A model generated the notes under the pieces. That model did not search any database, was not told the origin of the DNA, and saw only the letters and a list, made by a program, of their open reading frames with translations. Of a stretch of 64,000 nucleotides of DNA, positions 21,603 through 29,820 are shown in pieces. The position numbers and the translations under genes are program-made. Each line of letters begins with the position of its first letter. The stretch's first letter is position 1. Origin of the DNA: CAADGU01 sp964467705 (GTDB lineage: Bacteria > Chloroflexota > Anaerolineae > Promineifilales > Promineifilaceae); NCBI GenBank assembly GCA_964467705.1, contig CAYXUZ010000006.1:1-64000 (forward strand), read 5' to 3'.

Positions 21603-24566
21603 ATGACACCACAACAATTCGTCGCCAAGTGGAGCAAGATTCAGCAGAAGGAAACGGCCGTAGACAAAGGCCATTTCTACGACGTGTGTGAACTGGTGGG
21701 CCACCTGAAGCCCGAAGCGTATGACCCTACCGGGAACAACTTCTCTTTTCAGGCGTATACGCTGAAGCCGGACGGCCAGAAAGGGTTTGCCGATGTTTAC
21801 TTCCGCGACCATTTCATTTGGGAATACAAGGGGCCGCACAAAGACCTGGACAAGGCTTATGCCCAACTGCAACTGTACCGCGAATCATTGCAAAACCCGC
21901 CGCTGCTGATTACCAGCGACATCCACACCATTGTCATCCACACCAATTTCAACAACTACCCCACCGTCAAATACACCATCACCTTTGATGACATCCTGCG
22001 CGGCGAGGGGGTGGAGAAGCTACGTTGGGCGTTTTTGCAGCCGGAGCGTTTCCGGCCAGACAAGATGCGGGCGGAGATTACCAAAGCCAGCGCCGATACC
22101 TTTATTGCTGTCGCTGACGCCATGAAAGTACACCAAAAGGAGACGGGGGAACGGTATACGGCCGAACAATTGGCCCATTTCCTGGTGCGGCTGCTCTTTT
22201 GTCTCTTTGCGGAAGATTTGGGGCTGTTGCCGGACAATGTCTTTTCCAAAATGGTGAATGCTTATGGAGAGAGAGACTTCAATTTTCCGGGTGGCCTGCG
22301 TAATTTGTTCCGTGAGATGCGCGGCGGTGGTCTCTTTGGCTTTCACCGCATCCGTGAATTTAATGGTTCGCTGTTTGATGATGAGTTTGTGCCGGCTATT
22401 CCTGATGACCTGGCGTTGGTGCTGTTGCAAGCGGCCGATCAGAATTGGGCACAGGTGGACCCGGCGATTTTTGGCACGCTGTTTGAGCGGGTCATTGACC
22501 AGGAGAAGCGGGCGCAGTTGGGGGCGCATTACACCAGCGTGGCGGACATTATGCTGATTGTGGAGCCGGTGTTGATGGAACCGCTGTACCGCCGTTGGGA
22601 TGAGGTGCGGCGGCAGGTAGACCGCGAATTGCGTCAAGTGCCAGGCACGGCCAATACTACCTCGTCTGATGAGGCGTTCATGGCCGTGCCTGGCACTTCC
22701 TACCAGCTATTAACTGATTTTGCGGCCGAGATTGCCGCGGTGCGCGTGCTGGACCCCGCCTGTGGTTCCGGCAACTTTCTCTATGTGGCCCTGCGGCAGT
22801 TGCTCGATTTGCAGAAGCAGGTAATTGCCTATGCCGCCCGGCGCGGCCTGCCGGAGATTCCCCTCACCGTCAGCCCGGAGCAGTTGTTGGGCATTGAGAT
22901 CAATCCGTATGCGCATGAACTGGCGCAGATTACGGCCTGGATTGGCTATTTGCAGTGGCGGTATGAGAATGGTTTTGCGGAGATGCCTGACCCGGTGCTG
23001 CGCCCCCTGCGCAACATCCGCCGCATGGATGCGATTCTGGCCTATGATGAACAGGACAACCCCACCGAACCGGAATGGCCGCCTGCCGATGTCATCATCG
23101 GCAATCCGCCGTTCCTGGGTGGTAACAAAATCCGGCAGGAATTGGGCGACCAGACCGTTGATAGTTTGTTCATGTTGTATGACATGCGTGTCCCGGCCTT
23201 TGCTGACCTGGTGTGTTACTGGTTTGAAAAAGCACGGGCGCACATTGAACGCGGCCACGCCCAACGCGCCGGGTTGATTGCCACTAACTCCATTCGCGGC
23301 GGGGTGAACCGCGAAGTGCTGAAGCGCATCAAACAGAGCGGCGACATTTTTATGGCCTGGAGCGACAACCCCTGGATTTTGGATGGTGCGGCCGTGCGTG
23401 TTTCTATCGTAGGGTTTGGCGACAGGGACAACAACAAATATACCCCATTATTGGATGGGCAAGTTGTTTCGGCTATCAACGCTGATCTAAGCAAATCTGT
23501 TGATTTAACAACCGCTATTCCATTGGCGGAAAATCGTCGAATTTCCATGCGAACCGATGAGAAAGGTGGTCCTTTTGACATTTCCGATGAGATTGCTCAA
23601 AAGATGTTAATGGCAACAAATCAAAGCGGCCGTTCAAATTCTGATGTAATTTTTCCCTGGGTAAATGGTTTGGACATTGTTCGGCGGAATCGGAACATGT
23701 GGATAATAGATTTTGGCGTGGACACACCTAAAGAACTTGCTGAACAATATCAAATGCCATTTGAGTATGTCGAAAAGCATGTTAGACCGGAACGTGAAGA
23801 TAATCGAATTGAAAGACTGCGCGAGCAATGGTGGCTTCATCGTGTGCCAGGGGCGGAGATGCGACAAGCATTGTCGGAACTCCGCAGGTTCATTGTGACG
23901 CCTGCTGTTGCCAAACACCGCATTTTTGTTTGGCTAAATGCACCTACAATGCCCGATCACCAGCTTTATGCTTTTGCGCGAGAGGATGATTACTTCTTTG
24001 GGGTGCTGCATTCAAAGCTGCATGAAGTGTGGGCGCTGCGGTTGGGCACATGGCTGGGCAAAGGTAACGACCCCCGCTACACCCCCACCACCACCTTTGA
24101 AACCTTCCCGTTCCCCTGGCCGCCGGGCCAGGAACCGGCGGAAAGCGACGAGGCGCGGGTGGCCGAGATTGCTCATTGGGCGCGGGCGCTGCACACCTGG
24201 CGCGATGCCTGGCTGAACCCACCGCCGCCGCCGGGCAATGCCATTGATGTCACCTACAACAAGATGGTGCAAAACCGCACCCTCACCAATCTGTACAACG
24301 GCCTGGTCTATTACCGGGAAACGGTGAAGGCGGGCGGTGGCCTGTTCCAGCAATCGGAGTTTAACAAGGTGACACGCGGCTCGGTCAGCCGGGCGGAGAT
24401 TCAAGAACTGGATGACATGCACACGGCGCTGGATAACGCCGTGCTGGACGCTTACGGCTGGCCCCACCATCTGACAGACGAAGAAATCCTGGAACGCCTG
24501 CTGGCCCTCAACTTGCAGCGCGCGGCAGGCACGGCCGTGTCATTCCAAACGGAGTCTTCGGAGTGA
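21603..24566 (+). CDS. MmeI-like single-chain restriction-modification enzyme (type IIG/IIL)
   Basis: A 987-residue enzyme. An N-terminal nuclease domain shows D64-x9-E74-Y-K76 (FADV...WEYK), the spacing known for MmeI. A helical connector follows. The amino-methyltransferase has motif X (GAHYTS, about 307), motif I (LDPACGSGNF, about 383) and motif IV NPPF (501-504), indicating N6-adenine methylation. A target-recognition region spans about 600-800, then a C-terminal helical part. One polypeptide can therefore cut and protect; no partner gene is needed. The gene lacks ACGGCCGT between its first and last 60 bases, and its recognition region is visibly AT-richer, pointing to transfer and domain exchange. 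An 18-bp palindrome pair lies inside (22636-22698). Confidence 0.88.
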   Translation: MTPQQFVAKWSKIQQKETAVDKGHFYDVCELVGHLKPEAYDPTGNNFSFQAYTLKPDGQKGFADVYFRDHFIWEYKGPHKDLDKAYAQLQLYRESLQNPPLLITSDIHTIVIHTNFNNYPTVKYTITFDDILRGEGVEKLRWAFLQPERFRPDKMRAEITKASADTFIAVADAMKVHQKETGERYTAEQLAHFLVRLLFCLFAEDLGLLPDNVFSKMVNAYGERDFNFPGGLRNLFREMRGGGLFGFHRIREFNGSLFDDEFVPAIPDDLALVLLQAADQNWAQVDPAIFGTLFERVIDQEKRAQLGAHYTSVADIMLIVEPVLMEPLYRRWDEVRRQVDRELRQVPGTANTTSSDEAFMAVPGTSYQLLTDFAAEIAAVRVLDPACGSGNFLYVALRQLLDLQKQVIAYAARRGLPEIPLTVSPEQLLGIEINPYAHELAQITAWIGYLQWRYENGFAEMPDPVLRPLRNIRRMDAILAYDEQDNPTEPEWPPADVIIGNPPFLGGNKIRQELGDQTVDSLFMLYDMRVPAFADLVCYWFEKARAHIERGHAQRAGLIATNSIRGGVNREVLKRIKQSGDIFMAWSDNPWILDGAAVRVSIVGFGDRDNNKYTPLLDGQVVSAINADLSKSVDLTTAIPLAENRRISMRTDEKGGPFDISDEIAQKMLMATNQSGRSNSDVIFPWVNGLDIVRRNRNMWIIDFGVDTPKELAEQYQMPFEYVEKHVRPEREDNRIERLREQWWLHRVPGAEMRQALSELRRFIVTPAVAKHRIFVWLNAPTMPDHQLYAFAREDDYFFGVLHSKLHEVWALRLGTWLGKGNDPRYTPTTTFETFPFPWPPGQEPAESDEARVAEIAHWARALHTWRDAWLNPPPPPGNAIDVTYNKMVQNRTLTNLYNGLVYYRETVKAGGGLFQQSEFNKVTRGSVSRAEIQELDDMHTALDNAVLDAYGWPHHLTDEEILERLLALNLQRAAGTAVSFQTESSE
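22636..22698. repeat. 18-bp inverted repeat embedded in the restriction-modification gene
   Basis: Arms 22636-22653 and 22681-22698 are perfect complements (AAGTGCCAGGCACGGCCA type) with a 27-nt spacer. They encode VPGTA and AVPGT at about residues 345-365, between methyltransferase motifs X and I, and preserve the frame. It looks like a small palindromic element inserted into a surface loop. Confidence 0.75.
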
Positions 24567-24577
24567 GGAATGACACG
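24536..24577 (+). terminator. Hairpin at the 3' end of the restriction-modification gene
   Basis: CGTGTCATTCC (24536-24546) and GGAATGACACG (24567-24577) form an 11-bp stem spanning the stop codon (24564-24566). The left arm starts in the final ACGGCCGT. No T-run follows, so termination is tentative. Confidence 0.4.
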
Positions 24578-24656
24578 GGGGGACGCGAAGAGCGCGAAGG
24601 TTTCTCTCTGGACGCTCTGCGTCTCTGCACCTCCGCGTCAGGTTTTATCGGGAGAC

Positions 24657-25460
24657 TCAATAATGCGCCAGCGTGCCTTCAGTGCGGGCACGTTCCACCG
24701 CCCAACGAAAGAGCAGCAATGAAAGCGGAACCAGCACCACACAAAATAGCGACAGGGCCGCCACATCGGGCATCAATTCCGCCCAACCCGCCCCATTCAG
24801 CACGGCCAGCCTCATCCCATGCAGCGCATAAGTCAGCGGCAGCAGATAAGAGAACAGTTGCAGCCAGGCCGGTAAAATTGCCACCGGATAAAAAACGCCG
24901 CCCAACAAATTAGCCGTATTCGACAGCGCCCCAGACACCGGGTCGCCCCGTTTAATCACCATGATCACGGCCGCTGCCATAATGCCCATGCTGGCAAAAG
25001 CAATAATACTCAGCCCCAAAATCAGCAGCGCCGCCGGAATGTTGGCCCGGCTCAAATCCAGCGTCAGAAAGAGTGCGCCAAAGAGCAGATAGACAAAAAC
25101 ACGGAAGGTGGTATAGGTGTAACTCCACAGCGCCGACCCCACAATCACCAGGGAAACGGGCGTGGGGGTCATCATGGTTGCTTCCAGGGTGCCCGTCACC
25201 TGTGCCTGGCGCAGCGCGGACGAGAAGCCGGTCAGCCCCACGCCAAAATAGCCACCCAGGGCAATGCCAATGATGACAAAACTGAAGTAGTCGCCCTCAT
25301 ACTCCCCCAAGAAGGGGTCGGCAATGACGCCGATAAATTCAGATAGGAAAAAAAAGAGCAATGACCGGAAAATGACGCCGCCAATGGTTAGCAGGAAGGC
25401 AAAGCGGTAACTTGCTTCGTTCTGGAAATCGCGGGTGAGGAAGGCGAGGAGGCGAGGCAT
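24657..25460 (-). CDS. ABC-2 type transporter permease
   Basis: A 267-residue permease with six predicted membrane helices; FSSALRQAQVTGTLEATMMTP and the ALSNTANLLGGVFYPVAILP stretch are typical of ABC-2 exporters (drug, lipid or polysaccharide export). The start is ATG 25460, immediately after an octamer array; in-frame extension to 25517 would only translate the repeats (HLVTLSP units). The ATPase gene lies upstream on the same strand. No ACGGCCGT is present in it. Confidence 0.87.
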   Translation of the reverse strand: MPRLLAFLTRDFQNEASYRFAFLLTIGGVIFRSLLFFFLSEFIGVIADPFLGEYEGDYFSFVIIGIALGGYFGVGLTGFSSALRQAQVTGTLEATMMTPTPVSLVIVGSALWSYTYTTFRVFVYLLFGALFLTLDLSRANIPAALLILGLSIIAFASMGIMAAAVIMVIKRGDPVSGALSNTANLLGGVFYPVAILPAWLQLFSYLLPLTYALHGMRLAVLNGAGWAELMPDVAALSLFCVVLVPLSLLLFRWAVERARTEGTLAHY

Positions 25461-25461
25461 T

Positions 25462-25557
25462 GGTGACAAGGTGACAAGGTGACAAGGTGACAAGGTGACA
25501 AGGTGACAATTTGTCACCCCTTCACCCCTTCATCCCTTCACCTTGTCACCCCTTCAT
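25462..25557. repeat. Periodic dyad repeat (8-nt units): six GGTGACAA plus six mirrored units
   Basis: Six identical GGTGACAA octamers (25462-25509) are followed without a gap by TTTGTCAC, CCCTTCAC, CCCTTCAT, CCCTTCAC, CTTGTCAC and CCCTTCAT (25510-25557). It fills the junction between the ABC ATPase and permease genes and supplies the final residues GVTR and TGA stop of the ATPase. The most regular element of the family. Confidence 0.9.
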
Positions 25558-26533
25558 CTCTGGTGTAGTGGGCAAACACCTCCTCCAGCGAGGGCGGGGT
25601 GCTGGTGATGGTGTGGATGGGGGTGGCGTAGGTGTGCAGGGTGTAGAGCACGGACGTTAACAGCCCATCTTCTTCTGCTGAATAAAAGGTGAGGGTACGG
25701 CCGTCTACCAGCAGTGGTGGGTATTGTTGGGCAAGGGTTTGAATGACGGCCGTGTCCATTTCTCCCACCTGCACCACATATTGCCGCTGTGGGCGCAGTT
25801 CCCGGCGCAACGCTTCCGGTTGACCAATAGCCCGAATCTGCCCCTGGTGCAGCAGTGCCACCCGGTCACACAGCTTCTCCGCCTCCGCCAGATCATGAGT
25901 GATCAGAAAAATGGTCATGCCCCGCTCCTGGCGCAGGCGCAAGATAAGGTCATGCAACTTTTGTGTTGCCGTGGGGTCCAGGCTGCGGCTCGGTTCATCC
26001 AAAAAGAGGAGTTGCGGCCGGTGCAGCAGAGCGCGGGCAATGGCTAACCGCTGCCGCATACCGCTGGAAAAAGTGCTGAAACGCCGTTCGGCAACGTCGC
26101 TTAACTGTACCTCGGCCAGCGCCGTTTGTATCCGCTGCCGGGCGGTACGGCCGTGCAGCCCGTAGAGCGCGGCAAAGAAGTCCAGATTTTGCCGTGCTGT
26201 CAGCCGCCAGTAAAAGCTGCGTTCATCGGAAACGACCAGCCCCACTGCCGCCCGAATCGCGCCTGCATCATGTAGATCATGCCCGGCGACAACGGCCGTG
26301 CCGCCCGTGGGCCGCAGCAGTGTGCAGAGCATCTTTACCAATGTGGTCTTGCCCGCCCCATTGGGGCCGAGCAGCCCAAACAGTTCGCCGGTGGGCACAG
26401 TGAGGGAGATGTCTTGCACGGCCGTGATCGGCGCCGCCCGCACCACACGCCGCCAACCTTGCGGTTGCTGGTAGGTTTTGCTCAGATGGTGGGTGGTGAG
26501 GGCGATATGGGTCATGGGGAGTAGAGACGACAT
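25538..26533 (-). CDS. ABC transporter ATP-binding protein
   Basis: A 331-residue ATPase of the DrrA/NatA type. Walker A GPNGAGKTT, Q-loop region VVSDERSFYWRLT, signature FSSGMRQR (variant of LSGGQ, common in this branch), Walker B LLFLDEPSRSLDP and the switch His in LITHD are present. The C-terminal extension is typical of ABC-2 exporters. The start is uncertain: ATG 26533 (AGGG 9 nt upstream) or ATG 26515. It forms an exporter with the permease downstream. Five ACGGCCGT copies lie inside, unlike the permease. Confidence 0.9.
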   Translation of the reverse strand: MSSLLPMTHIALTTHHLSKTYQQPQGWRRVVRAAPITAVQDISLTVPTGELFGLLGPNGAGKTTLVKMLCTLLRPTGGTAVVAGHDLHDAGAIRAAVGLVVSDERSFYWRLTARQNLDFFAALYGLHGRTARQRIQTALAEVQLSDVAERRFSTFSSGMRQRLAIARALLHRPQLLFLDEPSRSLDPTATQKLHDLILRLRQERGMTIFLITHDLAEAEKLCDRVALLHQGQIRAIGQPEALRRELRPQRQYVVQVGEMDTAVIQTLAQQYPPLLVDGRTLTFYSAEEDGLLTSVLYTLHTYATPIHTITSTPPSLEEVFAHYTRDEGVTR

Positions 26534-26582
26534 TTGTGGTCGCCCTGGATTGGGCAGGCACATGGCCTGCCTCTGCAATGTT

Positions 26583-28958
26583 TTACGGACAACTCGGTCG
26601 GGTTAAGAACAACTCTTTTTCCGCCGACAAGTTGCCGGAGGTGACGCGCCCGACGCCAATAACCGGGCCGCCGCCGCTGCGCACGTCAAAGGTATAACTG
26701 CCGGAGACATTGACGGCCAGCAATTGGTCATTCCAATAATAGTTGTAAATCCCATTCCCTCCTTGCCCCTCCATGAAAACCTGGATTGTCCAGGCTTCGC
26801 CGTTGCAGGTTTGGGTCCCTTCCAATTGGTACAGATTGAAGACCAGGTTGCCGGTGGAGGGTACGGCCGTGATCGGCGGGGCGGCTACGGCCGTGCTTTC
26901 CACCGGTTGCTGCACGCGCAGCGTTTCAATGTCGCCCGGCCATTCCAACCGCTCCAGGCTGGCAAATCCGCGTTGACCGCTGTCATTGCTCACAAACAAC
27001 CAGTTTCCTGTTTCTGAACGTGCCAGCACCCATACCCCTTCACCCGCTTCAATGATCGCCAGTTCTGCTGATGTGGAGTCGGGGGCAGCAAAGAGGGAGA
27101 CGTTTTCCTGGGCAGTCGCCCGGTCAAGTGACTGCGCGGTGGGAGTTGCGGAGGGCGGAATGGTGGGCGTGGCGGTGGTGGTGGCAGTGGCTGTGGCGGT
27201 AGCTGCATTGGTTGGCGAGGCGGTAGGAGTGAGAGTAGTGGTGGCGGTGGCTGATGAGGTGTGTGTAGGTACGGCCGTTGCCGGGAGGGCAGCCAATTGG
27301 GCGGTGGTAGTGGGGGCCGCTCCGGCAGACACGGCCGTTGGCTCACCATCTATTCCGCGCAGGAATGCACCGGCGACCACCAGCAGCAGCAGCACAAAGA
27401 CAATGCCACCCACCCACAACAATGGCTGGCCTGGGCGGGGTATCAGGGGTGCAGTCGGCCCGGCCAACATCGTTTCTGCCCGACTTTTCACCTTTTCTGA
27501 ATCGGGGAATTGGGGATCAATTTCCTGAATCCGGGCCAGTTTTGCCAGTGCCGCCTCTGGTTGCCCATGTGCCAGGGCAGAGATGGCGGCGGTGTACAAC
27601 GTGGCGCACGCTCCTTCTCGCGCTCGTTTCTCCACCATCATCGGGTCAGCAACCGGCAGCGTCTCCTTTTGCAGTTCAATGGATTGCCACCTGGTTAATG
27701 CCCCTTCAAAATCCCGGATATTAAGCAGGCCTACCGCTTCATCGTAGAGCCTGTCCAGCCTGACGCGCAAATCGGCCTGCTGCATCCCCATGCGTACCTT
27801 AAATTCCAGTTCATTTACCGGATAATCTGGGTCATACTGGCGAATTGCGGCAATGGCCGCCAGACTTTCTACATACTCGCCGGTGGCAAAATGTCGTTCT
27901 GCCTGTTTGCTCAACTGTCCCAACACGTCGCGGCGCAGGCCACTCACTTTGTGGTGCTGGTAATCGGGGTCGGCGCGGCGCAGTTCGTCCAGTTTGGCGA
28001 TGCACTCTTGCCAGGCGCGTTCATCATACGCATCCCGCGCCTGCTGCCAGAGGATGCCCAACCGATCTAAATGGCGGGAGGCCAGGGTATCGGATGGGCC
28101 TTGCAGTTGCAGTCCTACCGTGCTGAGGGCGTTGCTCATTTCACCGGCGGTCTGGAAACGGCCGTCTGGCTCTTTCGTCAGCGCCCGTTCCACAATGGCC
28201 ACCAGCGAATGGGGCGTGTTCATCTCCACCGCCTGAATGTCCGGCGCCGGTTCGCTCACCTGCTTGATCATCACCTGGTAGGTGGAGTCATCGTGGAAGG
28301 GTGGGTCGCCGCTAAGCATCTCATACAGGATGATGCCCAACGAATAAATGTCGGAGCGGTGATCAGCTTCGTCGCCGCGCACCTGTTCGGGGGACATATA
28401 GGCAGCGGTGCCCATGGGTACGGCCGTGACAAATGGTGACGGTTGTTCGCCAATCATCCGGGCAATACCAAAGTCGGTTAGCGTCGGTTCACCGAGCAGG
28501 TCAAGCAGCACATTGGCCGGTTTCAGGTCACGGTGAATCATACGCCGCTGGTGGGCATAATCTACGGCGCTGCAAATTTTGGTCATAATGCGCACCGTAT
28601 CGGCCAGCGGCAGCCGCAGCCCGGCGTTTTTCAGCGCTTCCAGCCGGTGGGACAACGTTTCACCGGGGATATATTCCATCACCATGTAATAGGTGTTGCC
28701 TTCGTGGTTAAAGTCGTGTACCTGGATGATGTTGGGGTGGCGCAGTTGGGCAATGAGCGACGCTTCCTGCTCAAAGCGTTTGATGAATTCGGGGTTGTCC
28801 GTCAGATTTTGGTTGATGATTTTGACGGCCACCCGCCGGTTCAGGTTAGGGTCATGGGCGCGGTAAACGGCCGACATGCCGCCGCGTCCTAAAATGGCTT
28901 CAATTTTGTAGCGGTTGCCCAGCGTTTGCCCTACCCATGCTGGCCCGACATTGCTCAT
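26583..28958 (-). CDS. Transmembrane Ser/Thr protein kinase with helical repeats and SH3b-like sensor region
   Basis: A 791-residue kinase. The catalytic domain spans about 17-275: glycine loop GRGGMSAVY, Lys46, catalytic Asp144 in HRDLKPAN, DFG at 162, MSPEQ and RSDIYSLG. A TPR-like helical region (about 300-500) precedes a single membrane helix (about 524-545, LLWVGGIVFVLLLLVVAGAF). The extracytoplasmic part has a Thr/Ala linker, an SH3b-like domain (NVSLFAAPDS...LARSETGNWLFVS) and a C-terminal beta domain. It senses an external signal and phosphorylates cytoplasmic targets. GGAG precedes the ATG. Confidence 0.92.
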   Translation of the reverse strand: MSNVGPAWVGQTLGNRYKIEAILGRGGMSAVYRAHDPNLNRRVAVKIINQNLTDNPEFIKRFEQEASLIAQLRHPNIIQVHDFNHEGNTYYMVMEYIPGETLSHRLEALKNAGLRLPLADTVRIMTKICSAVDYAHQRRMIHRDLKPANVLLDLLGEPTLTDFGIARMIGEQPSPFVTAVPMGTAAYMSPEQVRGDEADHRSDIYSLGIILYEMLSGDPPFHDDSTYQVMIKQVSEPAPDIQAVEMNTPHSLVAIVERALTKEPDGRFQTAGEMSNALSTVGLQLQGPSDTLASRHLDRLGILWQQARDAYDERAWQECIAKLDELRRADPDYQHHKVSGLRRDVLGQLSKQAERHFATGEYVESLAAIAAIRQYDPDYPVNELEFKVRMGMQQADLRVRLDRLYDEAVGLLNIRDFEGALTRWQSIELQKETLPVADPMMVEKRAREGACATLYTAAISALAHGQPEAALAKLARIQEIDPQFPDSEKVKSRAETMLAGPTAPLIPRPGQPLLWVGGIVFVLLLLVVAGAFLRGIDGEPTAVSAGAAPTTTAQLAALPATAVPTHTSSATATTTLTPTASPTNAATATATATTTATPTIPPSATPTAQSLDRATAQENVSLFAAPDSTSAELAIIEAGEGVWVLARSETGNWLFVSNDSGQRGFASLERLEWPGDIETLRVQQPVESTAVAAPPITAVPSTGNLVFNLYQLEGTQTCNGEAWTIQVFMEGQGGNGIYNYYWNDQLLAVNVSGSYTFDVRSGGGPVIGVGRVTSGNLSAEKELFLTRPSCP

Positions 28959-28995
28959 AAAACTACTCCGGTGTTGATCAGAATCTGCATGATTC

Positions 28996-29028
28996 AGACC
29001 TGACAGGTTTCAAAAACCTGTCAGGTCT
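28996..29028. repeat. 15-bp perfect hairpin (CCTGACAGG type) between divergent genes
   Basis: Arms 28996-29010 and 29014-29028 pair perfectly around the loop CAA. The core ACCTGACAGGT recurs at about 34287-34298. It lies between the divergent starts of the kinase (28958) and the AAA ATPase (29107), so it is a repeat or operator and not a terminator. Confidence 0.65.
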
Positions 29029-29106
29029 TGAGATGTCCGACATGGTACTATTATGCCCTACATGGCATTGGGATTCCACTATGGCTGATGACCTGATGGT
29101 AGCACG

Positions 29107-29820
29107 ATGAAATTTTTCTTCCACCACCAGTTTGGCTACCGGCAAAATCCGTTTGCGGCGCTGACGGCGGAGGAGTGGACGGCCGTGTCCTTCATTCCCC
29201 CCGCCGTCCAACAAGTGATGGATGCCGGTTTCACCCATTTGCAACTGCTTGGCCCGAAAGGGTGTGGCAAAACCGCTACCTTGCTGCGGTTGGCCGCAGA
29301 ACGCCGGGCGCAAGGGCAAACAGTGGTGTATGAGTACCTGCCGGAAGGACAGAAGCATTTTGTAACCCCTTTGGCAGCGGGCACGGTGTTTGTGTTGGAT
29401 GAGGCGCAGCGATTATCCAGGGGGGAACGGAAGCGGTGGATGATGGGGGGCACGGCCGTGACCTTCCTCTTCAGCAGCCATGTTGACCTGACGCCCCATT
29501 TCCGCCGCGCCCACCTGCCGCTGACGACGCTTTCTGTAGATGAGGGCATTACGCCGGCCTATTACCGGCAATGGATTGAACGGCGGCTGACCTATTTTGC
29601 CCTGCCCGGAAAACGGCGATTGGTGTTGGATGATACGGCCGTGATGGCCCTCTACCGGCGCTACGGCCGTGACATGCGCGAAGCCGAATACTTTTTGTAT
29701 GAGGTATTTCAACACCCCTGGCCTGAACCGGCGGCAAGTGAGCGTTGGCTGATTACAGCGGCTGACATTGCCGCCTTTATCTCAAAACAGGGAACGATTG
29801 GTGGACACCCAGGCGTATAA
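29107..29820 (+). CDS. AAA-type ATP-binding protein of unknown role
   Basis: A 237-residue ATPase. The N-terminus (FFHHQFGYRQNPFAALTAEEW) recalls ExeA/GspA-like ATPases that start with an NPF motif. Walker A is GPKGCGKTAT at about 50, Walker B VFVLDEAQRL at about 96, and a sensor-like TFLFSSHVD follows. The C-terminal part is helical (winged-helix lid likely). No secretion or transposition partner lies nearby. Its last 39 nt overlap the convergent epimerase gene. Four ACGGCCGT copies lie inside. Confidence 0.75.
   Translation: MKFFFHHQFGYRQNPFAALTAEEWTAVSFIPPAVQQVMDAGFTHLQLLGPKGCGKTATLLRLAAERRAQGQTVVYEYLPEGQKHFVTPLAAGTVFVLDEAQRLSRGERKRWMMGGTAVTFLFSSHVDLTPHFRRAHLPLTTLSVDEGITPAYYRQWIERRLTYFALPGKRRLVLDDTAVMALYRRYGRDMREAEYFLYEVFQHPWPEPAASERWLITAADIAAFISKQGTIGGHPGV

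Noticed and set aside
21603..24566. Considered as DISARM/BREX methyltransferase
   Set aside because: The N-terminal D-x9-ExK nuclease makes it self-sufficient and MmeI-like; no helicase, PLD or pgl partner genes surround it.
25462..25557. Tandem repeats considered as a CRISPR array
   Set aside because: Units are 8 nt with no spacers, and no cas gene is near.
27061..27360. Thr/Ala-rich stretch of the kinase considered as a separate gene in other frames
   Set aside because: It is the low-complexity linker outside the membrane; alternative frames are Pro- or Val-rich shadows.
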